Both the position numbers and the translations under genes were made by a program. Below, piece by piece: positions 1 to 8,485 of a stretch of DNA of 36,714 nucleotides. Below the pieces are notes generated by a model. The model did no database searches. It saw only the letters and a program-made list of their open reading frames with translations, and was not told where the DNA came from. The DNA lies in the NCBI GenBank assembly GCA_028291645.1, contig JAQGNU010000088.1, positions 1 through 36,714 of the forward strand, read 5' to 3'. The stretch's first letter is position 1, and each line of letters opens with the position of its first letter. This DNA comes from Nevskia sp. (lineage in GTDB: Bacteria; Pseudomonadota; Gammaproteobacteria; Nevskiales; Nevskiaceae).

Positions 1-2
1 TG

Positions 3-620
3 CTGGTCACCAACTATCCCAAGGATACTTACTTCCTGCAGCTATCCGGCTTGTATGGGCTGGCCGGCGACCAGAAGAAGCAGTTGGAGGTCATGCACGC
101 GGCTTACCTGGGCGGCTACGTCACCAACACCAGCGACGTGTTGAATCTGGCGCGCCTGTATTTGGCCCAGGATGCACCGCAGCGCGCGGTGGAATTGATC
201 ATCGCCAAGATGAAAGACAAGACGCTCGCGGTCAATGTCGAAACCTTGCAGCTGTTGGCACAGGCGATGAGTCTGGCGAAGGACATCGAACAGTCGGTTC
301 CGGTGCTGGTCAAGCTTTCCGCCATGAGCGGCTTAGCGAAGCACTTCACCTACTTGGGTCAAGCCTACAATCAGCTCGGCGATTGGCCCAAGGCGGCAGA
401 AGCTTTCAACGCCGCGCTGCACGCAAAAGACCTCGACAATGCGCCGAGTATTCAGATGCAGATGGCCACAGCGCTCTACAACGGCAACAAACTGCAACAG
501 GCGAAAGACGCATTTGCCGCGGCGTCTGCATCGTCGAGCGAACACGATGCCGCGAGCAACTGGGTCAAATTCATCAATACCGAGATCGAGCGGAATGCGG
601 CGTTGAAGACCAAAGGATAG
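3..620 (+). CDS. TPR protein, 3' part (enters from the left edge)
   Basis: The reading frame is open from base 3, so the 5' end lies outside the window; an internal TTG at 51 is not the real start. About 205 residues are visible, ending at TAG 618-620. They are built of tetratricopeptide-type helical pairs (LYGLAGDQKKQLEVMHAAY; HFTYLGQAYNQLGDWPKAAEAF; MQMATALYNGNKLQQAKDAF). The composition resembles the TPR component found in some proteobacterial TonB/ExbBD loci; that is family recall, and no ExbB, ExbD or TonB is visible here. Such repeats mediate protein-protein contacts, probably in the periplasm. The next gene starts about 100 bases downstream on the same strand. Confidence 0.75.
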   Translation: MVTNYPKDTYFLQLSGLYGLAGDQKKQLEVMHAAYLGGYVTNTSDVLNLARLYLAQDAPQRAVELIIAKMKDKTLAVNVETLQLLAQAMSLAKDIEQSVPVLVKLSAMSGLAKHFTYLGQAYNQLGDWPKAAEAFNAALHAKDLDNAPSIQMQMATALYNGNKLQQAKDAFAAASASSSEHDAASNWVKFINTEIERNAALKTKG

Positions 621-726
621 TGCATGGTCTCTATCGATGAGATCGCTCGATCGTCGACCGCGGATGCAGAACCAGGTTAAGCGCCGCGGCAAGCATCATG
701 CAGCGGCGTGTCAGGAGCATTCGATC

Positions 727-1317
727 ATGACGTTAAAACGTATCCGTCGGACGATGGCAATTGGCCTGATCATCAGCGTCAGTCTGACGCGGCAGACGGC
801 AGCGCAGTCCATTGCCGATCGCTCGTTTGCCGCGCCGACATCCGCGCGCTCGGCATCGGAGCGGCCGACGCAATCCTGGGGCGACTTCACAGCCTTGAGA
901 GCGCCCTTATCGCATTTGGTGGTGACGTCGCCATTCGGCATGCGCTTCAACCCTGTCATGAGGCGGCCGGTGTTTCATTCGGGCATTGACTACGGCGCGC
1001 CCAGCGGCGCACCGGTTTACGCTGCGGGCAGCGGTGTCGTGGAAGCCGCTGGCGAATCCAGCCATTCCGGTATTTTTGTGCGGATTCGTCACAACCGCGC
1101 GGTTGAAACGGTATACGCGCACTTGCATCGCATCATGCCCGGCCTTCGTGCGGGATCGGTGCTGCGCGGTGGCGACGTTCTCGGCTTCGTCGGTGCCTCG
1201 GGTTTTGCCACGGGGCCGCATCTGCATTTTGAGCTGCTTGTGAATGGCAAGCCCGTCGACCCCGCGGGCGCGGATGTCCCGCACCTAGTGCAACTGGCGG
1301 CGCTGAGTCGGCGCTGA
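727..1317 (+). CDS. Secreted M23-family metallopeptidase (LytM-type)
   Basis: A 196-residue protein with a signal peptide (basic MTLKRIRR, hydrophobic core, likely cleavage near TAAQS at 24-28). An M23/LytM zinc endopeptidase domain spans roughly residues 60-180. The motifs HSGIDYG (H84, D88), AHLH (H132) and GPHLHFEL (H165, H167) give a complete set of zinc and catalytic residues, so it should cut peptidoglycan cross-links in the periplasm or regulate such cutting. The ATG at 727 is chosen because AGGAG lies 9 bases upstream and the signal peptide begins there; an earlier ATG at 637 would add an implausible basic tail. Its TGA overlaps the ATG of the next gene (TGATG), implying translational coupling. 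Confidence 0.9.
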   Translation: MTLKRIRRTMAIGLIISVSLTRQTAAQSIADRSFAAPTSARSASERPTQSWGDFTALRAPLSHLVVTSPFGMRFNPVMRRPVFHSGIDYGAPSGAPVYAAGSGVVEAAGESSHSGIFVRIRHNRAVETVYAHLHRIMPGLRAGSVLRGGDVLGFVGASGFATGPHLHFELLVNGKPVDPAGADVPHLVQLAALSRR

Positions 1318-3563
1318 TGGCCGCGCGCATCTGCAGGTTTCTTGTATTGGCCGCCGTCGGCGTCTTCTACGCCGGACGTGTCGCCGCGGCGCTGCCTGAA
1401 TTCGCGTCGACGGTAGAACAATTGAAGGAGCGGGCACTCGACATCAATGTTCAGGCGCAAACCACCGATGAGCGTATCCGCTTTCCGACCAAGGCAAGCG
1501 TCACGCTGTATGTGGGTTCGCAGGCGTCGGACCTCAGGATTGTTTCCGCGCGCGTCAGCATCGATGAGCAGCCGCCGTTCAGCTACGTGTTCGGGCCCGG
1601 CGAATCAGAGGCGCTCGATGCCGATGGTCTTTATCGTCTGGCGCATTTCAGTGCCGCGGTCGGCGAACATCGCATTCATGCCCAGTACCTCATTCAAGCC
1701 CGACAGGGCGCGCCGCAGGACGTTCCGAGCCCAGTAGAGTTCACCGGCACCTTTTTGAAGCAGGCGCAGCGCGCCGAGCTGGAACTTACGCTCGGGCGCG
1801 ATGACGTGTTATCGCCGGCGACTTTGCACCTTCAAACCTGGGCCGCGGTAGCGGAGAAAGCGGGTCAATGGGGAGCGCCGCTGCTGCGCGCACTGATCGG
1901 CGACGCGCACCCCACAAGCGGTCGCTACGTCCCGGGCGATATCGACGATCCAAAAATCCGCAATGCTCGATTCCTCGCAAAAAATGGCGACTATCTGGTG
2001 GCGGCGGCGCGCCTTTCGCGCTTGCAATCGGAATGGGCACCCACGTCGATGGCGCCGGCTTACTACTGCGTGCTCGCAGATGTACTCGTAAGTTACGGCA
2101 TGCTCCATCGCGCCCAGACGATCGCGGAGCGTGCCGCCCAAAGTGGCGTTGCCACGGCGGATCTCGCAGCGGTGCGGTTGCGCGTGGCGGAGGCCTTTTA
2201 CCAGCGCGGTGATTTCGATACCGCTGAAAAAGTCTTGGTCAAAGTGCCGCATCGGACCGGCGGCGTTGCGCTTACGGACTGGCAGGATTTGCAAACGCGG
2301 CTGCTGCTTGCGCAAGGGCGCACCCGCGAGGCGATCGCGCTCTTACGCAAGACGGCGAACGATGCCGACTTCCGCAGCTACGTCCGCTACTACAACCTCG
2401 GCGTCTCGCTGTTGGCGAGTGGCGCGGCAGGGCAGGGCGTTACGGTTCTGGACCGCGTCGGTGCGGTTGCGGGTAGCGCCGACGAGCTCGAATTTTTGAG
2501 CGACAAAGCCAATGTAATGGTCGGGGCTTATTTCGTGCGCAGTGGTCAAGGGGCGAGTGCAATTCCGACGCTGGAACGCGTTCACTTGCGCGGTCCGTTC
2601 TCGAATCGTGCCTTGCTCAATCTTGGCTGGGCGTATCTCGCGCCAGCCGGCACGGTGCAAACGCCGGTGGCCTTGGGCGACGAGCGCATCGTCGGCGCGC
2701 CGCCCGAAACCATCGGCGCGCAGAGCCGCAATCTGGGTGACCACAATCTTTATCAGCGCTATCACCTGCGGCCGTATGCGATCGCAAAGCTCAGCGCGGA
2801 TGACGACGCACAGCTGAAACGTGCGCTGGCGGTCTGGTCCGTATTGATCGAACGAGATCCCGCGGATAGCACGGTGCCGGAAGGCATGTTGGCGGTCGGC
2901 TGGGCGCTCGACCGTATCGGGGCGCATCAGGAAGCAGCGCAGCTGTATACGCGCGCCGTCAAAGCTTTGGAACAAGGCATCGGGGCGATCGACGGCGCAC
3001 AGCAATACGTCGTCACGGGGCGCTGGATTCCCGCGGTGCTTCGGCAGGGGCATACCGATGGCGTGCGCTTCGAGCGACATCTGACGCGCTTGCCGTCTCC
3101 GCAGATCGCGCCGTATCTTCGCGACGGTTTCGCGGAACGTGCTTTTCAAGACGGTTTTGCCACTTATCGCGATCTTGAAGTATTGACCGCCAATGCAAGC
3201 GACTGGGAGCGCCGCCTTCAGGCGCTCGGTCCGATGCGCAAGGATTCGATCGACGATTCATCGTCGCCGCAGGCAGCGGCGCCGCCCACCGCAGACGCGC
3301 TACCGGCTCCGACGGATATCGCTTCGACGCATGCTTCGATATCCGAAGCGACGGTCGACGACGACATCTCCGCGCAGCGCGCCCGCATCGCTGCCTTGCA
3401 GGCCGATCTCGCCGCCGCTGCCGATATCCAGGAGAAAGTGCTGCAGGATCAGGTGTTGAAAGACCTCGCGGTTCAGCGCGATTGGCGCGCCAAGCTATTG
3501 GGCGGCGCGCGCTTTGAGTTGGCTCGAGTCTACGACGGCGTTATGCCTGGGCAAATACATTGA
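1317..3563 (+). CDS. Large exported TPR-repeat protein
   Basis: A 748-residue protein starting at the ATG that overlaps the stop of the M23 peptidase gene by one base. An N-terminal signal peptide (cleavage near GRVAAALPEF) is followed by a beta-rich region of about 110 residues (TKASVTLYVGSQ, PPFSYVFGPGE). A long array of TPR-like helices then runs to about residue 600 (for example VRLRVAEAFYQRGDFDTAEK and SYVRYYNLGVSLLASGAAGQ). After a Pro/Ala-rich linker comes a short coiled coil (ISAQRARIAALQADLAAAAD). It is probably a periplasmic scaffold working with the upstream peptidase and TPR protein. I do not recognise a named family. The C-terminus ends at an apparent rearrangement junction, so the last few residues may not be native. 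Confidence 0.8.
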   Translation: MAARICRFLVLAAVGVFYAGRVAAALPEFASTVEQLKERALDINVQAQTTDERIRFPTKASVTLYVGSQASDLRIVSARVSIDEQPPFSYVFGPGESEALDADGLYRLAHFSAAVGEHRIHAQYLIQARQGAPQDVPSPVEFTGTFLKQAQRAELELTLGRDDVLSPATLHLQTWAAVAEKAGQWGAPLLRALIGDAHPTSGRYVPGDIDDPKIRNARFLAKNGDYLVAAARLSRLQSEWAPTSMAPAYYCVLADVLVSYGMLHRAQTIAERAAQSGVATADLAAVRLRVAEAFYQRGDFDTAEKVLVKVPHRTGGVALTDWQDLQTRLLLAQGRTREAIALLRKTANDADFRSYVRYYNLGVSLLASGAAGQGVTVLDRVGAVAGSADELEFLSDKANVMVGAYFVRSGQGASAIPTLERVHLRGPFSNRALLNLGWAYLAPAGTVQTPVALGDERIVGAPPETIGAQSRNLGDHNLYQRYHLRPYAIAKLSADDDAQLKRALAVWSVLIERDPADSTVPEGMLAVGWALDRIGAHQEAAQLYTRAVKALEQGIGAIDGAQQYVVTGRWIPAVLRQGHTDGVRFERHLTRLPSPQIAPYLRDGFAERAFQDGFATYRDLEVLTANASDWERRLQALGPMRKDSIDDSSSPQAAAPPTADALPAPTDIASTHASISEATVDDDISAQRARIAALQADLAAAADIQEKVLQDQVLKDLAVQRDWRAKLLGGARFELARVYDGVMPGQIH

Positions 3564-3624
3564 CGATGTAAGCGCGCATCAGCGGGTCGTCCTCCGCCCA
3601 GGCGCAGCGATGATGATCCTGCAT
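3541..3624 (-). pseudogene. tag: 5' stub of a DNA-3-methyladenine glycosylase I gene (tag)
   Basis: On the minus strand an ATG at 3624 has an excellent ribosome-binding site (AGGAG eight bases upstream). It encodes MQDHHRCAWAEDDPLMRAY and then, after about 3567, runs into IVNVFAQA and a stop. RCAW-x3-DPL-x2-AY is the characteristic N-terminus of Tag (RCxWxxxDPLYxAYHDxEWG), but the following HDEEWG and the remaining ~165 residues are gone. The break falls at the 3' end of the TPR gene. I read it as a deletion or insertion scar; the recognition rests on about 18 residues. Confidence 0.6.
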
Positions 3625-3670
3625 GGTGCGAGCTCCTGTTCCGGCTGCCTTATCTGATCGGTCGCTTGAT

Positions 3671-4417
3671 TCATCCTTGCGCAGTGGCACGGACGACCAG
3701 TTCATTGACGTCGACATTGTCCGGCTGGCTGATGGCGAAGCTGATCGCTTCCGCGACGGCCGTAGCTGGTATCGATGCCTGTTCCAACATTCCGCGCACC
3801 GCCGCCTTGATCTGCGGATTGCCGATTCCATCGAACAGTTCAGTGCGTGTGAAACCAGGGCTGACGACCGTCACGCGCAAGTCTTTGCTTTCCTGCCGCA
3901 GCCCTTCGGAGAGTGCGCGCACCGCGTACTTGGTCGCGCAGTAGACGGCGGCGGTCGGATCGACCCGGTACGCCGAGACTGAGGCCACATTGATGATGTG
4001 TCCGGCGCCTTGCTTGCGCATGATCGGCAGCACCGCGGCGATGCCGTGGAGCACGCCACGAAGGTTGACGTCGATCATCTGGTTCCACTCGTCGATCCGC
4101 AATTCCTCGACCAGGGACAGCGGCATGACGCCGGCATTGTTCACCAGCACGTCGACCCGGCCGTAACGCTCGTGCGCGGCTGCGACGAAGGCTTTGACGC
4201 TGTCCAGCTCGGTCACGTCGAGCACCTGATGAAACGCTTCGCCGCCGGCGTGCTGGATGTCCTGCGCGACTGCGGCGATCCGGTCCGAGCGCCGCGCGCC
4301 GAGAATCACCTGATGGCCGTTCGCGGCGAGGTGGCGGGCTGTGGCCTCGCCAATGCCGCTGCTGGCGCCGGTAATCAGCACGACCTTGCTTGAAATTGGC
4401 GAGGATGGGTTCGTCAT
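3671..4417 (-). CDS. SDR-family NAD(P)-dependent oxidoreductase
   Basis: A classical short-chain dehydrogenase of 248 residues. The cofactor loop TGASSGIG is at 16-23, NNAG at 93-96, the catalytic serine at S146 (NVASVS) and YCATK gives Y159 and K163. An Arg-rich segment after beta-2 (GARRSDR) suggests a preference for NADP. ATG 4417 has GGAG seven bases upstream; the open frame extends to 4486, but the extra residues precede the normal SDR start. It is divergent from the AraC regulator at 4645, a frequent regulator-target arrangement. The substrate is unknown. Confidence 0.9.
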   Translation of the reverse strand: MTNPSSPISSKVVLITGASSGIGEATARHLAANGHQVILGARRSDRIAAVAQDIQHAGGEAFHQVLDVTELDSVKAFVAAAHERYGRVDVLVNNAGVMPLSLVEELRIDEWNQMIDVNLRGVLHGIAAVLPIMRKQGAGHIINVASVSAYRVDPTAAVYCATKYAVRALSEGLRQESKDLRVTVVSPGFTRTELFDGIGNPQIKAAVRGMLEQASIPATAVAEAISFAISQPDNVDVNELVVRATAQG

Positions 4418-4500
4418 TGGATGCTCCGCTTTGAGTGCAGCCAGGAGCACGCTCCCGATGGCGGAACTATGCGATGAGGCGACCATCCGGCGTTATCGCG

Positions 4501-4534
4501 ATCCTGCAAGAGTTCTATACGATTCTGCAAAGTT
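4501..4534. promoter_or_regulatory. Direct repeat, candidate AraC-type operator
   Basis: ATCCTGCAAGAGTT (4501-4514) and ATTCTGCAAAGTT (4522-4534) are direct repeats offset by 21 bases, two turns of the helix. Head-to-tail sites at about this spacing are the usual binding arrangement of AraC/XylS proteins. The repeat lies in the 227-base gap between the SDR gene (minus) and the AraC gene (plus), so it could control either or both. Confidence 0.5.
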
Positions 4535-4644
4535 GCTTCGGAGTGGCTCGTTCAGTGCGCAGGATCGAATATGATCGAGACGCCACGATAGCTCAGAGAT
4601 ATGGTAGGTCTGCGTTGATATCGACCCTTAATCCACATCAAGAA

Positions 4645-5523
4645 ATGGCATCGATCATTGCCCGTTTCGCTGCGAGCGACGGCGAGTACTCGACTGCGAT
4701 CAGCAGCCTTTTCTTTAATCGGCGCTCATCCCCGACGCAGCCCCTGCATCTCGCCCAATGGCCTTGCTTCGCGCTCGTGGTACAGGGCGCCAAGAGCCTG
4801 GGGCTCGGGCGGGAGATTTATCGTTACGGTGTTGGCGATTATCTCGTGGTCTCGATCGACCTGCCGGTCGTGTCCCGCGTAACGCAGGCGAGCCCTGCAG
4901 CGCCGCACTTGGGTCTCGGCATGGCGATCGCACCGGACCGGCTGCGAGAAGTCCTCGGCCGGGTCAAGCTTGCGACCTCGATTGTTGCCCCAGACGCAAT
5001 GCGAGGCGTGGCTGTCAACGCCGCTCCGGCGGATCTCCTCGATGCTGCTGTGAGACTGTTACGACTGCTTGATCGACCCGCGGACATTCCGGTCATGGCG
5101 CCGCTGATCGAGCAGGAGATTCTCTACCGCCTGCTGACTGGCCCGTTCGGCCCGCGCCTGTTGCAGATCGCGATGACCGAGACCCCCAGCAACAAGATTG
5201 GCCAGGCCATCGCCTGGCTGCGAGAGAACTTCAAGCGGCCGCTACGCATCGAACAACTGGCGAAGCGCGTCGGCATGAGCGTCTCCTCGCTGCATCATCA
5301 CTTCAAGGCTGTCACCGCAATGACGCCGATGCAGTATCAGAAGCAACTCCGCCTTCACGAAGCGCGCCGCCTGATGTTGATGGAGCGCCTGGACGTCGGC
5401 ACCGCAGGCTACAACGTGGGATACCAAAGCCCGTCACAGTTCAGCCGGGAATACAGCCGGCTCTATGGTCTGTCGCCACTGCGCGACGTCGGACGCATGC
5501 AAGTGGCGCCAGCGACTGAATAG
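4645..5523 (+). CDS. AraC/XylS-family transcriptional regulator
   Basis: A 292-residue regulator. The N-terminal cupin-like ligand domain (RRSSPTQPLHLAQWPCFALV, then VVQGAKSLGLGREIYRYGVG) matches the AraC_N type often found beside SDR genes. The C-terminal ~100 residues hold the double helix-turn-helix: LRIEQLAKRVGMSVSSLHHHF and then AGYNVGYQSPSQFSREYSRL with the closing LSP. The start MASIIARFAASDGEYSTA at 4645 fits the family N-terminus; the frame is open from 4435, but those residues look unlike the family and no good ribosome-binding site decides it. It probably activates the divergent SDR gene. Confidence 0.85.
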   Translation: MASIIARFAASDGEYSTAISSLFFNRRSSPTQPLHLAQWPCFALVVQGAKSLGLGREIYRYGVGDYLVVSIDLPVVSRVTQASPAAPHLGLGMAIAPDRLREVLGRVKLATSIVAPDAMRGVAVNAAPADLLDAAVRLLRLLDRPADIPVMAPLIEQEILYRLLTGPFGPRLLQIAMTETPSNKIGQAIAWLRENFKRPLRIEQLAKRVGMSVSSLHHHFKAVTAMTPMQYQKQLRLHEARRLMLMERLDVGTAGYNVGYQSPSQFSREYSRLYGLSPLRDVGRMQVAPATE

Positions 5524-5541
5524 CCCGCGCCTGCCGCGGGC
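5523..5541. terminator. GC-rich hairpin at the end of the AraC gene
   Basis: GCCCGCG (5523-5529) and CGCGGGC (5535-5541) form a perfect seven-pair stem with a five-base loop, starting in the stop codon of the AraC gene. No T-run follows. It lies between convergent genes and may stop transcription from either side. Confidence 0.4.
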
Positions 5542-5599
5542 GTGGCAGAAGGCTATGCGCCCAACGCCGCTTCAGCCGGGCCTTCAAGTCTATGCGCGG

Positions 5600-7819
5600 C
5601 TAAGCAGCGGACACTTTCGAGCCTGCTTCTGTGGCAGATGCCGCAGCGCCGGTCCGTAGCCCGCCCTTCAATGGCTTGACGTTCACCGGTATCGCAGATT
5701 GCTGCGGCATGTAGTTGATCGTCGAAAGCTCGCGGGGATCAATCGAAATCAGATTGGCGGTATGCCCATCGCGCACGCCTTCTTCTGCAGCCCAGTGATG
5801 CGTCATCGACACCACGCCTCGGCGAAGCGTGCGATCTTCCGCCAGAAGTCCCGCAATCTTTCCGTGTTTCGATTGAATTTCCACGGCCTGAGCATCTTGC
5901 AGACCGGCCGCCGCGATGTCTTCCGGATTCATGAACAAGCGATTCGCCTGGTACCGAGCCTTGATCCGCTCATTCAAACGGAACGAGCTGTTCATGATCT
6001 CCAGCAGGCGCCGGGAGCACAGCAGATAGTCGTAACTTGCATCCGCCGTCTTGACTAAATAATCGTGGAGTTCCTGCAGAACATCATCGGGCATCAAATC
6101 CAGGCGAGCCGTATCGTCTTTGTCTGCAGGCTGAATAAGCACGGGCGCGACGTCCGGCGATATGGCGCAGGCTTGCCGCTTTAGATCCGCGTAACTGACC
6201 GGCGCATTGCTGTAGGCCCAGGAAAAAAAATCGTCGACGCTGGGCTTGTTTTGCATGTCGACCTTAAGGCCGCCGGGGATCAATCCATATTCCGCACCGT
6301 ATGGCCCGATCTTCAAGGTAAGTTGAACATCCAGCCTTTTCGCAAGCCCCCAAACGAACTCCCAATCTTCGATCACACCCGCGGGCTTTTCGAGAACGGG
6401 CGGGGTGTACTGCATGAAGGGCACCATTCCCCATGATTCGGTGAGCGCTGCGATGTCGTGCTTCTCGTAGGGCAAGGCAGGAGCAATGACGTAGTCCGAC
6501 AACTCACTCGTCTCCGTCATGCGCGGATCAACTGTTACCAAGAGATCGAGATGTTCCAGTGCGGCACGCGTTTTTTTGGGGTCGGAAATAGAGACCGCCG
6601 GATTTGCGCCAACGATGATCAGCGCCTTGATCTGCCCTTCAAATATTGCCTGCGGCAGCAATGCCGCTGGAAATTCGCCCATCAGACGTCCAGCGCCTTC
6701 TGATGAAAAGCGCGGACCGTCTTTCTCCCAAGTCCGCGTAGGGGGATATACGGCTTCCTTTGCGCAATTGATATTGATGAACCCGGCCGCCGCCTCTTCT
6801 CCAGCACGCTTGTACCCGGCACAGATCGCATTCAGCGCCTCGGTGAGGTGCTCCGAGAGATTGCAATTCGAAGCCATGTTGTGGCCCGTGCCCGAACCTA
6901 TGCTCACCTTCTTTGCATCGCGCAATATTTGCGCAGCCTGCTCGATCAACTCTGCTGGCAATCCGGTACGTCGCGCGACACTTTGCAAGTCGAACACGGC
7001 GACGGCTCGATGCAGCAGGTCCAGGTGATCCACGAACTGGTCGCAAAAGTCTTGGTCATGCCAGCCGTTGTCGAGAAGGATCTTGATCAGTCCGCCCATC
7101 AGTGCAGCATCCTGCCCCGGGATGATCTGCAGATGGATATCGGCCAGCCGCGCTGTTTCCGTTTTGCGTGGATCCACGACGATCAGCTTGGTGCCGTTAC
7201 GCTTGGCATCACGCAAGGCCTTGCCGGGATTCCAACCACTGGCCGGGTTCAATGGAGCGCCCTGGTGAGAGACCACCGGGTTTGCACCGATCAGCATCAT
7301 GACGTCGAGGTTCTGGCTTAGCGAAGGAAGCCTCTTTCCCGTTGCGAACGCGCCCATCCGTAGCGCGGTCACCCATTTCGCCGATTGATCGAGCGACATG
7401 GCCGACAACAAATGCGGAGTGCCGATTTCGCACATCAGCGACTTGAGCATGCTCTGGGTGGTCAGCATGCCGGCGCCCATATAGCTGGTCGTGCCGGTCC
7501 ATACCGCCACACTTTCCGGCCCATAGGTATCGATGACCTGACGCAGCCGTAAAGCAATTTCGTCCAGCGCGACCTCGGCATCTATGTCGACGAAACTGCC
7601 GTCGTCGAGTTGCTTCTTCGACGACTTAAGACGCTGGTCTGCACCATCACCATTGTGCAAGTCGACACTCGCCAGGCCCTTGATGCAGAAATACCCTTTA
7701 GTCAGGGGATGATCCTTGTCCCCACGGGCCTTGACGATGTGCCCGTCCTCCACATCGAATTCCATGCCGCAGTGACCCGCGCAGCTTCGACAAAACGATT
7801 TAACGGTCTTAATAGTCAT
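5600..7819 (-). CDS. Molybdopterin-dependent oxidoreductase with one [4Fe-4S] cluster (DMSO-reductase superfamily)
   Basis: A 739-residue single-subunit enzyme. Cysteines C10, C13, C17 and C45 (FCRSCAGHC ... GYFC) form the N-terminal [4Fe-4S] motif. Molybdopterin-binding segments include MMLIGANPVVS, LIVVDPRKTE, IIVGANPAVS and VTVDPRMTETSELSDYV. The C-terminal bis-MGD-binding domain starts near YLLCSRRLLEIMNSS. No Tat signal is present, so it is probably cytoplasmic. Around residue 150, where formate dehydrogenases and Nap enzymes carry Sec or Cys, I see none. ATG 7819 is preceded by GGAG eight bases upstream; the frame is open to 7906. It has no electron-transfer partner gene beside it. Substrate unknown. 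Confidence 0.85.
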   Translation of the reverse strand: MTIKTVKSFCRSCAGHCGMEFDVEDGHIVKARGDKDHPLTKGYFCIKGLASVDLHNGDGADQRLKSSKKQLDDGSFVDIDAEVALDEIALRLRQVIDTYGPESVAVWTGTTSYMGAGMLTTQSMLKSLMCEIGTPHLLSAMSLDQSAKWVTALRMGAFATGKRLPSLSQNLDVMMLIGANPVVSHQGAPLNPASGWNPGKALRDAKRNGTKLIVVDPRKTETARLADIHLQIIPGQDAALMGGLIKILLDNGWHDQDFCDQFVDHLDLLHRAVAVFDLQSVARRTGLPAELIEQAAQILRDAKKVSIGSGTGHNMASNCNLSEHLTEALNAICAGYKRAGEEAAAGFININCAKEAVYPPTRTWEKDGPRFSSEGAGRLMGEFPAALLPQAIFEGQIKALIIVGANPAVSISDPKKTRAALEHLDLLVTVDPRMTETSELSDYVIAPALPYEKHDIAALTESWGMVPFMQYTPPVLEKPAGVIEDWEFVWGLAKRLDVQLTLKIGPYGAEYGLIPGGLKVDMQNKPSVDDFFSWAYSNAPVSYADLKRQACAISPDVAPVLIQPADKDDTARLDLMPDDVLQELHDYLVKTADASYDYLLCSRRLLEIMNSSFRLNERIKARYQANRLFMNPEDIAAAGLQDAQAVEIQSKHGKIAGLLAEDRTLRRGVVSMTHHWAAEEGVRDGHTANLISIDPRELSTINYMPQQSAIPVNVKPLKGGLRTGAAASATEAGSKVSAA

Positions 7820-8041
7820 GATCCAACTCCGTTGCGTTGGCCGGACTCGTTTTACGCGCGTCGAAGCTCTATGCAGTCTAGCGAAAGCACTACGAGGACG
7901 GAGCAACGGTTCTGCTGAGCTATCACTCAGCGCCTCCGAAAGCGCCCGCTACGTTCAGCACAAGCTCGACATTCATTCCAGCGTGAGCAAACCGATACCT
8001 TTCCATGCGGCACATCCGAACCGACTGTGCCGCATGACGGC

Positions 8042-8079
8042 ACAATAAGATATATCAGTTATATGATCAAGTTGATCAT
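8042..8079 (-). promoter_or_regulatory. Candidate promoter with overlapping palindromic operator for the molybdoenzyme gene
   Basis: ATGATCAA-G-TTGATCAT (8063-8079) is a perfect palindrome in an AT-rich patch. On the minus strand it contains TTGATC (8070-8065) as a -35 box, followed after 17 bases by TATTGT (8047-8042) as a -10 box. This would transcribe leftward into the molybdopterin oxidoreductase gene with a leader of about 215 bases. A regulator on the palindrome would cover the -35 element. The regulator is not identified. Confidence 0.5.
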
Positions 8080-8240
8080 GGCGGCGTCCGCATCGCTCAG
8101 AGCCAGTTCGCGCCCGCGCCGCCGGGCATCTGCGCTGCGGTGCCCACGATCTGGTCGAAACATGTTTGGCTGGGTAGTTGGCGAGTGCCCGGACGCCTTG
8201 CCGACGGAAGCGCCAATGCATCGGCACTCAACGCAGAGAT

Positions 8241-8278
8241 GAAAACCTTTTGACAGAAATGTTTTCCTGTTGTACCGT
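8241..8278 (+). promoter_or_regulatory. Regulon operator O1 fused to the promoter of the DUF1329 gene
   Basis: GAAAACCTTT (8241-8250), spacer TGACAG and AAATGTTTTC (8257-8266) form the regulon operator with one mismatch between arms. TTGACA (8250-8255) is a consensus -35 box; 17 bases later TACCGT (8273-8278) is a plausible -10. Transcription would start near 8285, about 200 bases before the DUF1329 start. Confidence 0.7.
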
Positions 8279-8485
8279 AAAGCTCAAGGATGTGCTGCAG
8301 GCGCAACACTACGCAGATGCATGTTTAAGATGCACAGCGTGGGGGCCAATATAAAAAAATCTCAGGGTGGCGCTTTGCAGCGCCGAGACCGTTTGTTGCC
8401 GGTACTACAAGTTTGGCAGCGCTAGTAGCCGCATCCGTAGAGCAGCATCGAAGAGGTCCGCATGGATCCGAATTGGAGGAGCAAC

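Larger units (their letters stand above)
7820..8485. other. Intergenic region between divergent genes
   Basis: About 660 bases without a convincing gene. The short frames here lack ribosome-binding sites and protein-like composition. It holds the palindromic minus-strand promoter at 8042-8079 and the TetR-type operator-promoter at 8241-8278. The stretch 7930-8040 shows nothing I can name. Confidence 0.6.

Noticed and set aside
8158-8167. AAACATGTTT resembling half of the regulon operator
   Set aside because: It lacks the six-base spacer and the TTGACA box; ten symmetric bases are expected by chance.
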